The notes under the pieces are model-generated. The model did not search any database. It was not told the DNA's origin and worked only from the letters and a program-made list of their open reading frames with translations. Below are positions 27,891 through 37,490 of a stretch of DNA of 64,000 bases, one piece after another. The position numbers were made by a program, and so were the translations under genes. Location: contig NZ_CP109179.1 of NCBI RefSeq assembly GCF_036248255.1, positions 310,001 through 374,000 on the forward strand, in the 5' to 3' direction. This DNA is from Streptomyces sp. NBC_01717. GTDB lineage: Bacteria; Actinomycetota; Actinomycetes; Streptomycetales; Streptomycetaceae. Each line of letters opens with the position of its first letter. The stretch's first letter is position 1.

Positions 27891-28312
27891 CTGCACGAAT
27901 GGTTCAACGACATCGACAGCCCGGTCCCGCGCTTCCTCATCCTTGATCAACCCTCGCAGGCCGGACTCCCCTACGAGACTCGCGGCGGCGGGTTCGGATC
28001 CGCCCGCGCCACGCTCCTCAATCCCTACGAGGCGATCCACTCCAGCATCGAATCCCTCGCCGGTTTCTTCCAGGTCATCGTCCTTGAGCATGGTGACCTG
28101 GAGATGAAACCTTCCGCAGTGCTGTTCATGCACGATGGAGGCGCAGCAACGGCGAGGAACTCGTCCCTGAGCACTAAATTAACTACGACTCAGGCGAGTG
28201 ACCTGGTGGGGCAACTAATCAGCGCTGTACGTGAGGCAGAGGCTTGCTGCAAGGTAAGCCAGCCCGTGACATCTATGACGACAAGCAACGCTCGGTGGCC
28301 AAGATCGTGAGA
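27890..28312 (+). pseudogene. Fragment of a DUF3732-type gene
   Basis: The plus-strand reading LHEWFNDIDSPVPRFLILDQ followed by P-S-Q-A and later F-F-Q-V-I-V-L-E-H-G-D-L-E is characteristic of the C-terminus of DUF3732 proteins (SMC/ABC-like ATPases, Walker-B-like L-I-L-D-Q-P-S-Q). Everything upstream is missing and the fragment is joined to IS5 sequence. The part after 28140 (T-T-T-Q-A-S-D-L-V-G-Q-L-I-S-A-V) may come from a different small gene. Confidence 0.45.
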
Positions 28313-28423
28313 CAAGACTCTGGCTGGCCACGGATGAGACAGCCGAGGGCCTCCAGGTCAGGCCATCGGCTGTGGTCATGAGAATCGAGAATCCACACTC
28401 TGCTCCGCAGGAGTCCGTCTCCT

Positions 28424-28443
28424 CTCCGTCCTGAAGGGCGGAG
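28424..28443 (-). terminator. Hairpin downstream of the NlpC/P60 gene
   Basis: CTCCGTCC at 28424-28431, loop TGAA and GGGCGGAG at 28436-28443 form an 8-bp stem just after the stop at 28455. It could instead be the end of a lost IS200/IS605-type element, whose right ends have similar hairpins. Confidence 0.4.
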
Positions 28444-28454
28444 TGTGATGCGGG

Positions 28455-29300
28455 TCAGGTGGGGCGCACCACTGCATAGACCGGCATCGCGTGCAACGGC
28501 TGCACCGTGACATTGCGGCCCGGCCGCGGTGCATGGATGACCCGGCCGTCACCTATGTACATCCCGACATGAGCAGCGCCGCGATAGAAGACGAGGTCAC
28601 CGGGCCGGGCCTCGGATACCGGTACGCGTCGGCCGGCGTTGATCTGACCCCATGTTGTCCGAGGCAGCTCCAGGCCTGCACGGCGATAGGCGTACTGCAT
28701 GAGTCCCGAGCAGTCGAAGGAAGAGGGGCCCTCCGCCCCCCAGACGTAGGGCTTTCCACGCTGAGCGAGAGCCTCGCTCAGCGCAATCCTGACTCGGCCC
28801 GCGGCCGGAACGTGTGCCGAGTGTTCTCTTCTTATCTTCTGCGCTTCCAGGACGGCTTGCCGCTCTGCGGCCCTTCGCTCGCGGGCGAGCCTTCTTTGCT
28901 TGGCCTGGGCCTGCTTCTTGCGCAGAGTGGCAGCGGCCTCCCTGCGCGCGATGCTCCGCCGGGCCTCCAGCGCAGCCTCCTCTGCGGCCATATCCCGCCG
29001 GGCCTCCAGTGCAGCCTCCTCTGCAGCCGTATCCCGCCGGGCCTCCATGTCAGCCTGTTCTGCGGCCGCGTCCCGCCGGGCCTCCATTGCGGCTTCCTCT
29101 GCAGCCGAGTCGAGTGACCGCCGGATTGAGGCACGGTCGGTGCGCGTATTCGCCCGGAGCTTGCTTACGTCGGTATCACCCCTATGGCCATCAGGTCTTG
29201 GCGGGGCATCACCGGACTGCGGCGCGGCAGTGGCAGTGGCAGTGGTGGCCATCAGGACAGCCACGGATACAGCCACGCGGGGAACTCTGATCGACACCAT
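28455..29300 (-). CDS. Secreted NlpC/P60 peptidoglycan endopeptidase with coiled coil
   Basis: 281 residues. A signal peptide (about 1-26, ending A-T-A-A) is followed by an acidic stretch, a long charged coiled coil (about 60-165) and a C-terminal NlpC/P60 domain (about 165-281). Catalytic residues are Cys197 in F-D-C-S-G-L, His244 in A-A-H-V-G-M and the third-position His256 in V-I-H-A-P. The coiled coil contains about five 12-residue repeats of the type A-A-E-x-A-x-x-E-A-R-R-D. It should cut stem peptides in the cell wall; the coiled coil may hold it in place or inhibit it. It is monocistronic. Confidence 0.92.
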   Translation of the reverse strand: MVSIRVPRVAVSVAVLMATTATATAAPQSGDAPPRPDGHRGDTDVSKLRANTRTDRASIRRSLDSAAEEAAMEARRDAAAEQADMEARRDTAAEEAALEARRDMAAEEAALEARRSIARREAAATLRKKQAQAKQRRLARERRAAERQAVLEAQKIRREHSAHVPAAGRVRIALSEALAQRGKPYVWGAEGPSSFDCSGLMQYAYRRAGLELPRTTWGQINAGRRVPVSEARPGDLVFYRGAAHVGMYIGDGRVIHAPRPGRNVTVQPLHAMPVYAVVRPT

Positions 29301-29389
29301 CGGGACCGCCTTCTTTCCAATTCTGCAGCTTGGGAGGACCTACGTAGACGAGACGGAACTGGTTCAGACGGCCCTGCCCGGAGATCCAC

Positions 29390-29797
29390 ACCGATCGCCG
29401 CGCCGTAGACGTGGCAGCACAGCCGGTCGTCGCTGGTCGGGACGTCCGGACGGCACCAGTTGGTGATGTCCACGGCCAGCACGATCCGCCCGTCGGCGGA
29501 CTTCGGAAGTGGCAGGCCGGCTAGCGTGCAGCGCAACGGCGTCGGCTCCAGCCAGCCCCGTTCCAACGCGGTATACAGGGCCTCGTGGCCCCGTCGGTGC
29601 TCGACCGCCAGGCAGAGTTCGACCAGGGTCTTCACCGGCCCGTCCGCGCACAAGATCGCGTCGGTGAGCTCGAAGAGCGCCTCGGCACGGCTGTACAGGC
29701 AGTAGCAGAAGTCGACGCATAAGCGGGACAACGCGCTCATTGCCTCGCCTGCGGGCGCGTCGACGGGGAGACTCATCGTCAGCGGCCGTTCCTTCAT
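29390..29797 (-). pseudogene. N-terminal part of a Streptomyces DDE transposase
   Basis: Begins near 29776 (MSLPVDAPAGEAMSALSRLC) and continues with R-A-E-A-L-F-E-L-T-D-A-I-L-C-A-D-G-P-V-K-T-L-V-E-L and L-A-V-D-I-T-N-W-C-R-P-D, a well-known actinobacterial transposase start. It loses homology after C-H-V-Y-G at about 29390, so about two thirds is deleted. Confidence 0.62.
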
Positions 29798-29869
29798 GCC
29801 TCGTTACTCGACATCTCGAAGCGTGAAGAACGGCCGCGTCGCGTGCCGCACGAGTCCTGGGATCTGAGC

Positions 29870-30060
29870 AGGTCGAGTAACCTGCGATGTTAAACGCCAA
29901 GCAGAGGAGGATGGACAGAGGTCTGCCGCAGCCAAGGTGGATTTTGATGGCCAGGCCTCCTCGGGATTGACCGAGGGCATGATCGTCCGGTTCGTCCTGC
30001 CGGTGGTGCCACAGGGTGCCTGGCTCACGTTGCCCGGTGCAGGGTCTGGCGCGGTTGCGT
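29870..30060 (-). pseudogene. IS5-type transposase scrap
   Basis: Minus-strand D-E-P-D-D-H-A-L-G-Q-S-R-G-G-L and then K-I-H-L-G match the segment after the first catalytic Asp of IS5-family transposases. Both ends are missing. Confidence 0.42.
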
Positions 30061-30142
30061 GCGACCGCGAAGTTCAGGCTGGGCGACCGTGGATGAGAAG
30101 CCATCGGCGGATCACGCAGGATTGCCGGCCGCCCGGTTTGAG

Positions 30143-30685
30143 CTACATTGCATATTCTGCGCACATTTGCTTCGCTCGATCATGCGCACGGATGAAGAAC
30201 TCGAGTTCAAGTTGGGCTCGCATGTCCATCCGTACCGCGAAGGGGGCAAGCTTCATAGCATCGGCTATTCGAAGTTCGTCCCACCCTCGGCGGTACAGGC
30301 CCATGACTACCGCCGACCGTTCCAGCACGTCGACTTCGACGATGTGGCCCGCCGCAACTCTCTCGATCAACTGGTGATCGAACTTTGGTAGGGCAATTGC
30401 TCGGGAGCTCAGGCGCCTTCGCTCTCGCGGGGTGAATCCAGCCCAGATCCCCTCCTCTGCATCGAATCGGATCGCCTCCGTCAGGCAGTTAAGCCGAACG
30501 GGGCAGGCAAAGCACACTTGCTTGGTTTCCATCACTTGCGAGTCGACAGCAGGACCGAAGCCATCGGGGAAGAACATGGACGGATCCGATCCAGCACAGA
30601 GGGGCCCGGCCGGTTCTGCAGGCACGGCGCCTGTAGCCGCGAGTCCACGCACGTCGCTGTTCGGAAACATATGGTCGTGTGTCAT
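30143..30685 (-). CDS. WhiB-family Fe-S transcription factor with long C-terminal extension
   Basis: 180 residues; most WhiB-like proteins have 85-120. The four cluster cysteines are present: C30, C58, C61 and C67 (V-C-F-A-C-P-V-R-L-N-C), followed by the turn G-I-W-A-G (usually G-V-W-G-G) and T-P-R-E-R-R-R. Residues about 105-180 add a helical segment (VVMGLYRRGWDELRIADAMK) that looks like a second HTH. Such proteins bind DNA or the principal sigma factor and respond to redox or nitric oxide. No neighbour suggests a target. ATG at 30685 is the first in the frame. Confidence 0.87.
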   Translation of the reverse strand: MTHDHMFPNSDVRGLAATGAVPAEPAGPLCAGSDPSMFFPDGFGPAVDSQVMETKQVCFACPVRLNCLTEAIRFDAEEGIWAGFTPRERRRLSSRAIALPKFDHQLIERVAAGHIVEVDVLERSAVVMGLYRRGWDELRIADAMKLAPFAVRMDMRAQLELEFFIRAHDRAKQMCAEYAM

Positions 30686-30962
30686 TGGGGCACCTCATCG
30701 TGGGAGGGCGGCAGTCGGACGTTTGACACGGTTGCAAGACAGGAGCAGCGTGGGGGGCCGTTTTCTGTGGAACGGACGCAACCAGAGGAAGATGACGGGA
30801 ACCGAAGGACGGTCGCGTATTACCCATACGCATCGGGGCCCGGAGCGGTTCACGACCTTCGAATAGGCCCTGGAAGCTGCTGTGCGCGGCGTGTCAGGGC
30901 GCCTGAAGGGCCGTTGTCCCATCGATCAAGTTGCCCGCTCTCCCCTGGTGAGACGGGAAACC

Positions 30963-32660
30963 GTTCCTAACGAGTGCGTGAGTGAGTCTTCGACCCACTG
31001 CTGCGTTCGGGTCGCATCCCGAACGGGTTTGGATGTGCTTGGTTCCAGGGGGCCGGTCCGTGGTGGGTGGGCGGGTTCCCTCACGCCCCTGGTCGCCTGG
31101 TGCGGCCTGGGCGGTCCGATGCCCCGCACGATCACTCCGGTCGTGCGGGGGCGGTGTCGCCCGTCGCCGTATCGCGTGTCCGAGGGCGCGTCGTCCGATC
31201 GCGATGCCGGCGGCATCGTGACGGGACATCTTTCGACGTGGGGTGGCCAGTAGTTTCTGCCAGTGCTGGGCACCCCACAGGCCGGTGTAGGCCGGATCCG
31301 ACCGCGACAACGCCCAGACCGTGCCCGGCGGCCATCGACACCAGCCGGGCCTTGAGTTTCCCGGTCGGGATACCGGAGATGAGCTGCCGGAAATGCTTCC
31401 TGCTGCCGTGCTTCTCGCGGGTCTTCTCAGGCGTGAAGGCGAGGTCTTCGATGCCGATCGCGGCGACACCGGCACGCACCGCCCAGTTGATCAACCGGGT
31501 CAGCGCGTGGCGGATCTGTGCGTCACGGTGACCGGCCGAACCGGACAGGTCGTAGCCGAAGCGGTGCGGCCCGCCGACGGGGTTGCCGTGCCGGTCGAGC
31601 CGGTAGGCAGCGAAATGGTCCGCGTTGGTGTCGACACCGATCATCCCCGAGCGCGGGCGGTCTCCAGCGGGACGGTCTGCACGGCGGGGCGTTGCCAGGA
31701 AGCGGTGAGGCACCAGCGGCCGCGCTGCGTGTCGAGGTGGATGCGGTAGGCCACCGCCCGGTTCGCAGTGATGCGGTCGGCCCACTCCGCACCCCGGTGC
31801 GCGAACCCGATACGGCCGGTGAGGGTGTACCGGCCGTGCCCGGTGCTGGCCAGGTGCGCGACCGGAACGGGCAGCTTGATGGACACTTCGCCGTCCGGGG
31901 TGACGCGGATCGTCTCGTTCCCGAACCGCTTCCCCGACTCACCATCAGCAGCAAGGAACCAGCGTTCCGCCTCCCACCGTTCCCGCCACTCGTCTTCGGT
32001 GAGACCGGCCTGGGCGAGGTGGTGGCGGGTGTTCAGGGAACGCTTGCCGCCCCGCACCACCCGCAGCCGTCCGGCCTGCCAGTCGGCTACAGCCGCGGCG
32101 TGCCGCGCCTCGAGTGCCGCGAGGCGGCGGGACTTGCTAAACCACTCGTTCTTCGACCGGTAGCCGCGCGCTTGGTGCCCTTCTCCCCGAGCGGGAGGGA
32201 CAGGCGGTGCCGCAGCGTCCTGATCCCGGCCGCCAGGTTCTGGATATGCGCCGCCTGGCAACGGCGCGCCGGCGCCCACTGATCATGCGTGGCTCTTCGT
32301 GATCGCACCCGCGATCCGCGACGACGACACCCCGGTCAGTTCCCGCTTACGCGCCGCCCAGGTGTCCGCATTGTGCTCCAGATCGTCCGCGCAGCGGGCC
32401 TTGAGATCACGGGAAGCCAGCGCACCCTGATGCGCACCGACCGCACGCAGAACCACCTCGTCCTGGGACGTGAGGTGCTTGAGACGGTCGCGGATCGCCA
32501 CCCCGCACGGGCCGGGCACCACGAAGGAGGCCGCCAGTTCCCGCAAGTCACCCACCCCATCCCCCCGGGGCTGTACACCTGTCACCCAGCCCAACGAGCA
32601 CCAGCCACCAAGGTCACCCATTCGACCCCAGAACCCCCGTTCCCACGTCCACCAACCCAC
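30963..32660 (-). pseudogene. TnpB-like RNA-guided nuclease gene of an IS200/IS605-type element (copy C), frameshifted
   Basis: Minus-strand pieces in order: N-terminal helical part ending SSRIAGAITKSHA (to 32283), then R-R-L-A-A-L-E-A-R-H and R-V-V-R-G-G-K-R-S-L-N-T (to about 31650), then the RuvC-like core. The core has Asp in G-V-D-T-N-A-D-H-F, Glu in A-I-G-I-E-D-L-A-F, and the last Asp in M-S-R-H-D-A-A-G-I-A-I-G-R-R-A-L-G. All three catalytic acids survive, but at least four frameshifts separate the pieces. No zinc-finger cysteines are seen between the Glu and last Asp, unlike many TnpB proteins. The gene runs into the right end near 30963, which is shared with copies A, B and D. The left end was not identified. 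Confidence 0.7.
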
Positions 32661-33236
32661 CCACAGGGCTCACTCCCGCTCACCATCACTCACTTCATGC
32701 AGTAAACCGACAGCAGCTCGCAACCCCACACCTTACGAACTACAGCTGCTGCGCCTGCCGGAATAATAGTGTTCGTTCGGCCAGCATGATTGCACGCTCA
32801 GGCAATTCATTGAGACGTGCTGCTTCGCATATGGCCGACCGAGTAGCCGGCGGGGGCGGTTTCGGTCACTGAGCAACTGGCTCACGGCAACGTTCCGGTT
32901 CTGCCTGACCAGTAGAACTGTGCGAGCGCGGCCAAGTCGCCCCTACGGAACCTCACTAAGAGTTGTGAGTAGCTGGCCTTATCTGAAGGTGTCTCCAGCA
33001 CTGAATAGTTACTGACTAGTTGCCCTTAAGATCGCACGCGGCCCGCTGGCGCCTGACTCGTGTCGTGCAGCAGGGGCCGGTGATCATTGTCGTTGATCTT
33101 GCGTCTTTGAGTCACAGATATTTTGTCTTCTCATACCCACAGAAAGGCTTCGGCCCTGAGATTTACATCCGAGCAGAGAATAGGTCATCTGCTGAGCTGG
33201 GCGGCAGAATGGAATGAGAGCGGTGAGGGGAGAAGC
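32661..33236. other. Stretch without a recognised gene
   Basis: Less GC-rich than its surroundings, especially 32760-33236. It may hold the lost left end of the TnpB-like element. No convincing ORF, RNA or repeat was found. Confidence 0.4.
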
Positions 33237-33416
33237 ATGTGGTCCTACTCCCTGAGCCTAGGAGCCTCGCATGCCCTTCTAAACGATTCGCTCAAAAATG
33301 CAAAGATCACGAACCTGCTTACCCCTGACGAGCGTAACTTGATAGATGCAGCACGAAAACTGGCAGCGCAATCGGGACGCTCACGGAACAATGCCGTTAA
33401 ATGCCCTCCGAGTTGA
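33237..33416 (+). CDS. Small hypothetical ORF
   Basis: 59 residues from ATG 33237, preceded by GAGGGGAG at good spacing. The product (MWSYSLSLGASHALLNDSLK at its start, L-T-P-D-E-R-N-L-I-D-A-A-R-K-L further on) is not recognised. Codon usage is less GC-biased than the neighbours, suggesting foreign origin or a remnant. Confidence 0.25.
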   Translation: MWSYSLSLGASHALLNDSLKNAKITNLLTPDERNLIDAARKLAAQSGRSRNNAVKCPPS

Positions 33417-33590
33417 GGACGAGTTTGTCCGGGATACGCGTCGCCAACAAGCCCCCGAAGCGCGAGTTCAACCCCGGCGAAAGGGGCTACTGAACTTGAA
33501 TAGGTGATGTCGGGGTCGGCTGCCCGGCGGGAGTTGCCCGCCTCGCGGGGCTATGGGTGTTGCCGGGCAGTCCATCGGGAGGATCTTCCC

Positions 33591-34099
33591 GTGAGCCAGC
33601 TCCTGCCGCAGCTACCGAAGCCCGAGTTCGTCTTGATCACCATCGAGACGCCACCCGAGGCGCGCACCCATATCGCTGTTGATCTCAGGGAGACCGGTAT
33701 CCCAGGTGGGTTGATCGGATACGAGTACCGGCCACCGAGCGAACCGGTGTGCTTCGGGGGGATCGGTGAACGGGGGCTGGTCGCCACCGCGACGAGTGGC
33801 CTGTTCGGACGTATCGCCGTCGACGTGGCCAGTGGTCACGTGGTGCAGATCCCCAGTGTCGAGTCATCGACGACCCATCACGTGAACTGCGACCTCGACT
33901 CGTTCAGCCGATGTATCGCAGCCGTGATCGCACGCTTCCCGTTCTATGCGGAGGGCAACGAGGAGAGGTTCGAGGAATGGCGGAAGAACTGCGCGAGCTC
34001 GTCTCCGGCATCGACGGGACCGCTCTCGCGGACAACGGGTTCTGGGAGACCTTCTGCGACGACGTGGCGATCGGAGACTATGCGGACTGGGATGCGTGA
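33591..34099 (+). pseudogene. SUKH-type (SMI1/KNR4-like) immunity protein gene, one frameshift
   Basis: GTG at 33591 follows GGGAGG. The first frame reads V-C-F-G-G-I-G, LFGRIAVDVASGHVVQIPSV, H-H-V-N-C-D-L-D-S-F-S-R-C-I-A-A-V, typical of SUKH proteins ('+D-x-x-x-G-x-V' then 'V-N-S-x-x-x-F'). Near 33975 the frame shifts to one encoding M-A-E-E-L-R-E-L and FWETFCDDVAIGDYADWDA. SUKH proteins usually neutralise polymorphic toxins; SUKH-4 is the nearest subgroup I can suggest. No toxin gene is adjacent: the gene lies between an IS630 end and the IS630 transposase. Confidence 0.5.
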
Positions 34100-34109
34100 T
34101 CCGGCCGTC

Positions 34110-34650
34110 CAGGCTCAGGCCGGTGGCAGTGATGCAGCAGTCGACGAGGGCAGGGCGGTACTGGATCTTCTTGATCCGACGTTTCACGGCTCTGGTGATC
34201 TCGCCGAGGTCCGCAGCGGCCAGGTTGCCCAGGTCGCGCTTCACCAGCGCCCAGATGCCCTCGGTCGGATTGAGGTCAGGGGCGTAAGCCGGCAGTTGGA
34301 ACACGGTCAGCCAGCGGCATTCACCTCGATGAATTCCTTCATGCCGGCGGTCAGATGGAGGCGGACGTTGTCCCAGACCAGCACGATCGGGCCCCCAAGC
34401 TGGATCCGAGCGCGGACGACCAGGTCACGGAAGTCCCGCCATCCGAAGCCCTTCGGCTCATCGTTGCGTCCGCGATACTCGCGGATCGCATGGATGAGCC
34501 GGGACCGCCGGCCCGGCTTGAAACAGGCCATGCCCGCCATCGACACCCGCCCGGAGCCCCGGCCACGCACCCGTACAACCGGGGTCTATCCGATCCGACC
34601 CCAGGTCCTGGCACGCGGCGGAGTCATCGACTGCCCGGCCTCGTCGCTGA
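34110..34650 (-). pseudogene. IS630 transposase, C-terminal half, frameshifted and intron-split
   Basis: Minus-strand pieces S-D-E-A-G-Q-S-M-T-P-P (first catalytic region), FGWRDFRDLVVRARIQLGGP, I-V-L-V-W-D-N-V-R-L-H-L (second Asp) and YAPDLNPTEGIWALVKRDLG (third acid) match the intact protein at 47911-48519 closely. A one-base deletion breaks the frame at about 34305, and the normal stop is lost. Confidence 0.75.
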
Positions 34651-35634
34651 GTAGGCCCGGGGCGCGGTGCCGGGATTGCTCCCGGCCCGTCTCCCCGGAC
34701 CTCTCGCCGAACCCGCCGTGCCTATTACTAGGCAACGGGCTCTCCACGGTCTCTGCCGTCAGGTGGTTGCAGTGGTCCAGGGGTTGGGAATCGTGTTGCC
34801 GCGGTAGCGATACCGGGTGACCGGGATCGCGCTGATCTTCCGCAACTCGATCTCGCCCGCGCTGATCGGCCGCCACCGCCCGGTGGGGGTGGTGAGCCGT
34901 CTGCGGACGTCCGTCCAGTTCCAGTGATGCCGTTCTTGCAGCAGCCGGATGACTCGCCACCAGACGAGGTTGTCCAGGTTGCTGAAGGTGCGCTTTGCGA
35001 CGGCATGCCTGAAATAGTTGGCCCATCCGTGCGTGACCTGGTTGAGGTTCACCAGGACCACGGCCAGGTCCTGCTGCGATGTTCTGTGGGTGAGGGTACG
35101 GATCTTCGCCTTCACCGACCGGGCTGGCCGGTCGGCGATGAAGGTGTAGACGTACCACTTGTCCGTTCCGCGTTTGCGGCGCCACTGGATGTGAAACCCC
35201 AGGAAGTCGAACCCCTCGCTCAGGTGCACCAGTTGGGTCTTGGCTTCCGAGAGCCGCAACCTCATCGGTGCGAGAACCTGGGCGATCTCCTCGCGCAGTG
35301 CCTCGGTGTCCTGCCTGGTCCCCTTGACCAGGACGACGAAGTCGTCCGCGTAGCGGACCAGCCGCCACGAGGGCAGACCCTTGGCACCCCGTCGTTCGCG
35401 CCGACCGCTGGTGGACAGCTCTCCGTCTGGTTCCCATGCCCGGTGCAGGTGCTCATCGAGCACCGACAGGGCGATGTTCGCCAGGAGCGGGGAGATGATG
35501 CCCCCTTGCGGAGTGCCGGTGAATGTCTCCTGATGTTCCCCGAGCTCCGTGAGGAGACCGGACTTCAGGAATGCCTTCACCAGTGCCAGCACCCGCTTGT
35601 CCTTGATCCTCATCCGGACGCGGTCCATCCTCAC
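34651..35634 (-). mobile_element. 3' part of a bacterial group II intron inside the IS630 transposase gene
   Basis: Domain V is visible at 34709-34742 on the minus strand: a 34-nt hairpin beginning GAGCCCGTTGCC and ending GGCGGGTTC. A short domain VI-like stem follows, and the 3' end is near 34651 (reading ...GGGCCTAC before the IS630 exon). The intron-encoded reverse transcriptase lies upstream. The 5' half of the intron is missing beyond 35634. Confidence 0.68.
34759..35634 (-). pseudogene. Group II intron reverse transcriptase/maturase, N-terminus missing
   Basis: 291 residues of the usual 420 or more. Retains RT motifs T-G-T-P-Q-G-G-I-I-S-P-L-L-A-N-I, the catalytic R-Y-A-D-D-F-V-V-L, G-F-D-F-L-G-F and the maturase X region (H-G-W-A-N-Y-F-R-H and L-V-W-W-R-V-I-R-L-L). 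The palm's first Asp region is lost with the 5' end. It ends with R-Y-R-Y-R-G-N-T-I-P-N-P-W and no HNH endonuclease domain. Confidence 0.85.
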
Positions 35635-35639
35635 CTACG

Positions 35640-35790
35640 CAGGCGGCGTGTTGAGTGTGTTCGACCACACGATGCTCCTGCTGGCCGATGCCGGCTTCGA
35701 TGCGAACGAGTTCGCCCGGGACGTCCGGGCCACCGACGCCCAATTCCCGGTGCGCTCCTCCGCCCGCCGGATACGCACCGTGCCTAAGCT
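35640..35790 (+). pseudogene. IS4-type transposase scrap
   Basis: Plus-strand reading MLLLADAGFDANEFARDVRA then T-D-A-Q-F-P-V-R-S-S-A-R-R resembles the second-Asp region of IS4-family transposases. It is truncated on both sides. Confidence 0.38.
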
Positions 35791-35924
35791 TGACTCTGTC
35801 GGGGATCTTGGATGGTCGGGCTCAGCTGCCGAGGGTTCGCCAGGACTACGGTCGGGGGATCTCGTTCTGGTCCAGGAAGGTCTGGAAGGCGGTCGGCGGT
35901 CTCGGTGAAGAAGCTTCGTCGGTC

Positions 35925-37270
35925 ACTGACCGCCCACGTTCCGGGCGCTCTCGTGGGAACTGGTGCACCGAGGGCGGTCCGGAAACGGCTGGCACTGGTT
36001 CTTGTTGAACCGCGCCACGATCAGGGGTGCCTCGGTGGGCGAGGAGGCCGGGTAGGGGCCGTGCCAGCCCTGGCTGACCTGGCCCCGGGGGCAGGTGCCC
36101 GTCGGCGGTCGAAGCCGATGTGGAAGTCGTCCCGGTCGAAGCCTTCGTTCCTGCGGTGCTGACGGGTGGGGTTGCCCGGCAACGGCCCGCTGACGGCGAC
36201 CTGATGTTCGCGGGCGGCTCGTTCCAGGCGGACCAGAGAGGTGTAGCCGCCGTCGACCAGGTGCTCGGCCGGCAGCAGTCCGCGACGCGCCAGGCGGGTG
36301 TGGATGCCGGGCAGGGACTGGCCGTCGTTCGCGGCGGCCGAGGTGGTGGCCACGTCCGTGATCACGTTGGCGGTGTCGGAGGCACACGTCTCGGTGGCAT
36401 GCGCAGCGAATCCCTTCCAGCTGATGATGTGTCCGTGCCGCACGTAGCGCGCCGTGGTGTCGTAGGGGGAGACGATCGCCGAGGAGGGTGGCAGACCGCC
36501 GTCGTCGGCAGTGCGCCAGCGCAGGCGGCCTGCCGTGTTCACGGTAGTAGTTCTGCACGACGATCTGCCGCAGCACCTCGGCCTGTGGTCCGGGCCGGTA
36601 ACCCGATTCGTGCCGGTAGAGGCGTTGCAGCAGTCGGCAGGCGTCGTCACCAGCGGCAAGGATCCTGGTTTTGGGGCGGGTGGGGTTCTTGCCCAGACGG
36701 ACCGGACGGCCGTAGCGGCGTCCCCAGTCCTCGTCGACCAGGCCGGTCAGCAGGTGCGAAGCGGTGCGGGCCACTTCTTCCAGCACGGCACGGACGGCCT
36801 CGGTGACCAGTTCCAGCCGGGTCAGGTCACGCAACGCGGCCAGGACGTGGGTGGAGTCGGTGCGCTGCGTGGTGCGCTCGTGTACGAGTCCGGCCTTTTC
36901 ACGCGCGCGAGCGCCAGATCGAGGAGGCTGTCGGCGCGGTCGCCCCGGGTGAGCGCTCGCGGAAGTCGGCCAGCACGCTGTGGTGGAAGCCGGGATCATC
37001 CAGCTCCATGGCCAGGGCGTACTTGAAATCGATGCGGCAGCGAACTGCTTCCGCTGCCTTCCGGTCCGACAGACCGAGCAGGAACTGCAACACACAGACA
37101 GTGGCCAGCTGGGCGGGCGAGATGCCCGGGCGTCCGTCGCGCGGGTAGCCCGCGAAGTCCTCGTCGCACCACAGCCCGTCCAGCCGGTCTCTCACCCACA
37201 TCGCCGTCGTACCGCCTGGGTTGCTCGCCCGCGCGATCTGCGCGGTCAGGGACGGGACTTGCTCACCGGA
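35925..37270 (-). pseudogene. IS1182-family transposase, truncated and frameshifted
   Basis: Reads from 37270 (V-P-S-L-T-A-Q-I-A-R-A-S-N-P-G-G-T) through [61 protein letters not shown] and L-V-D-G-G-Y-T-S-L to C-T-S-S-H-E-S-A-R-N-V-G. Three frames are used and the C-terminal part is missing. It differs from the IS1182 at 21410, so it is a separate lineage. IS21 copy 2 inserted near its 5' side. Confidence 0.75.
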
Positions 37271-37490
37271 ACGGGGACGGAGCAACAACTGACACCTCGA
37301 CAACTGCAACGATCTTCGAAACAGCCCCGAGCATGCCTGCTGATCATGCTGGCGCACCGGGAAGCTCCAAGTGCGCCCGCCAGGGATTGCGGGACAGCCC
37401 TTAGCAGTGGCACCTGCTGTCGGCGACGCCTGAATCATGACCCACTTTCGACGGTTGAAAAGTAACCCCCGGTCGGTCAGTTGATGTTGG

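Larger units (their letters stand above)
33490..34650. mobile_element. IS630-family element (copy 1), truncated, with a SUKH-like passenger gene
   Basis: The end CTGAACTTGAATAGGTGATG at 33490, preceded by TA, matches both ends of the second IS630 element (47392-49033). Next comes a SUKH-like gene on the plus strand, then the transposase 3' part on the minus strand. A group II intron interrupts the transposase gene at about 34651 and the other end is lost. Confidence 0.62.

Noticed and set aside
28930..29115. Direct repeats spaced 36 nt apart that look like a CRISPR array
   Set aside because: There are no unique spacers. The repeats are in frame and encode 12-residue coiled-coil repeats (A-A-E-x-A-x-x-E-A-R-R-D) of the NlpC/P60 protein.
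33864..34304. Long extension of the IS630 transposase past its normal end
   Set aside because: After the usual C-terminus the reading becomes Arg/Pro-rich and antisense to the SUKH-like gene; it results from a lost stop codon.
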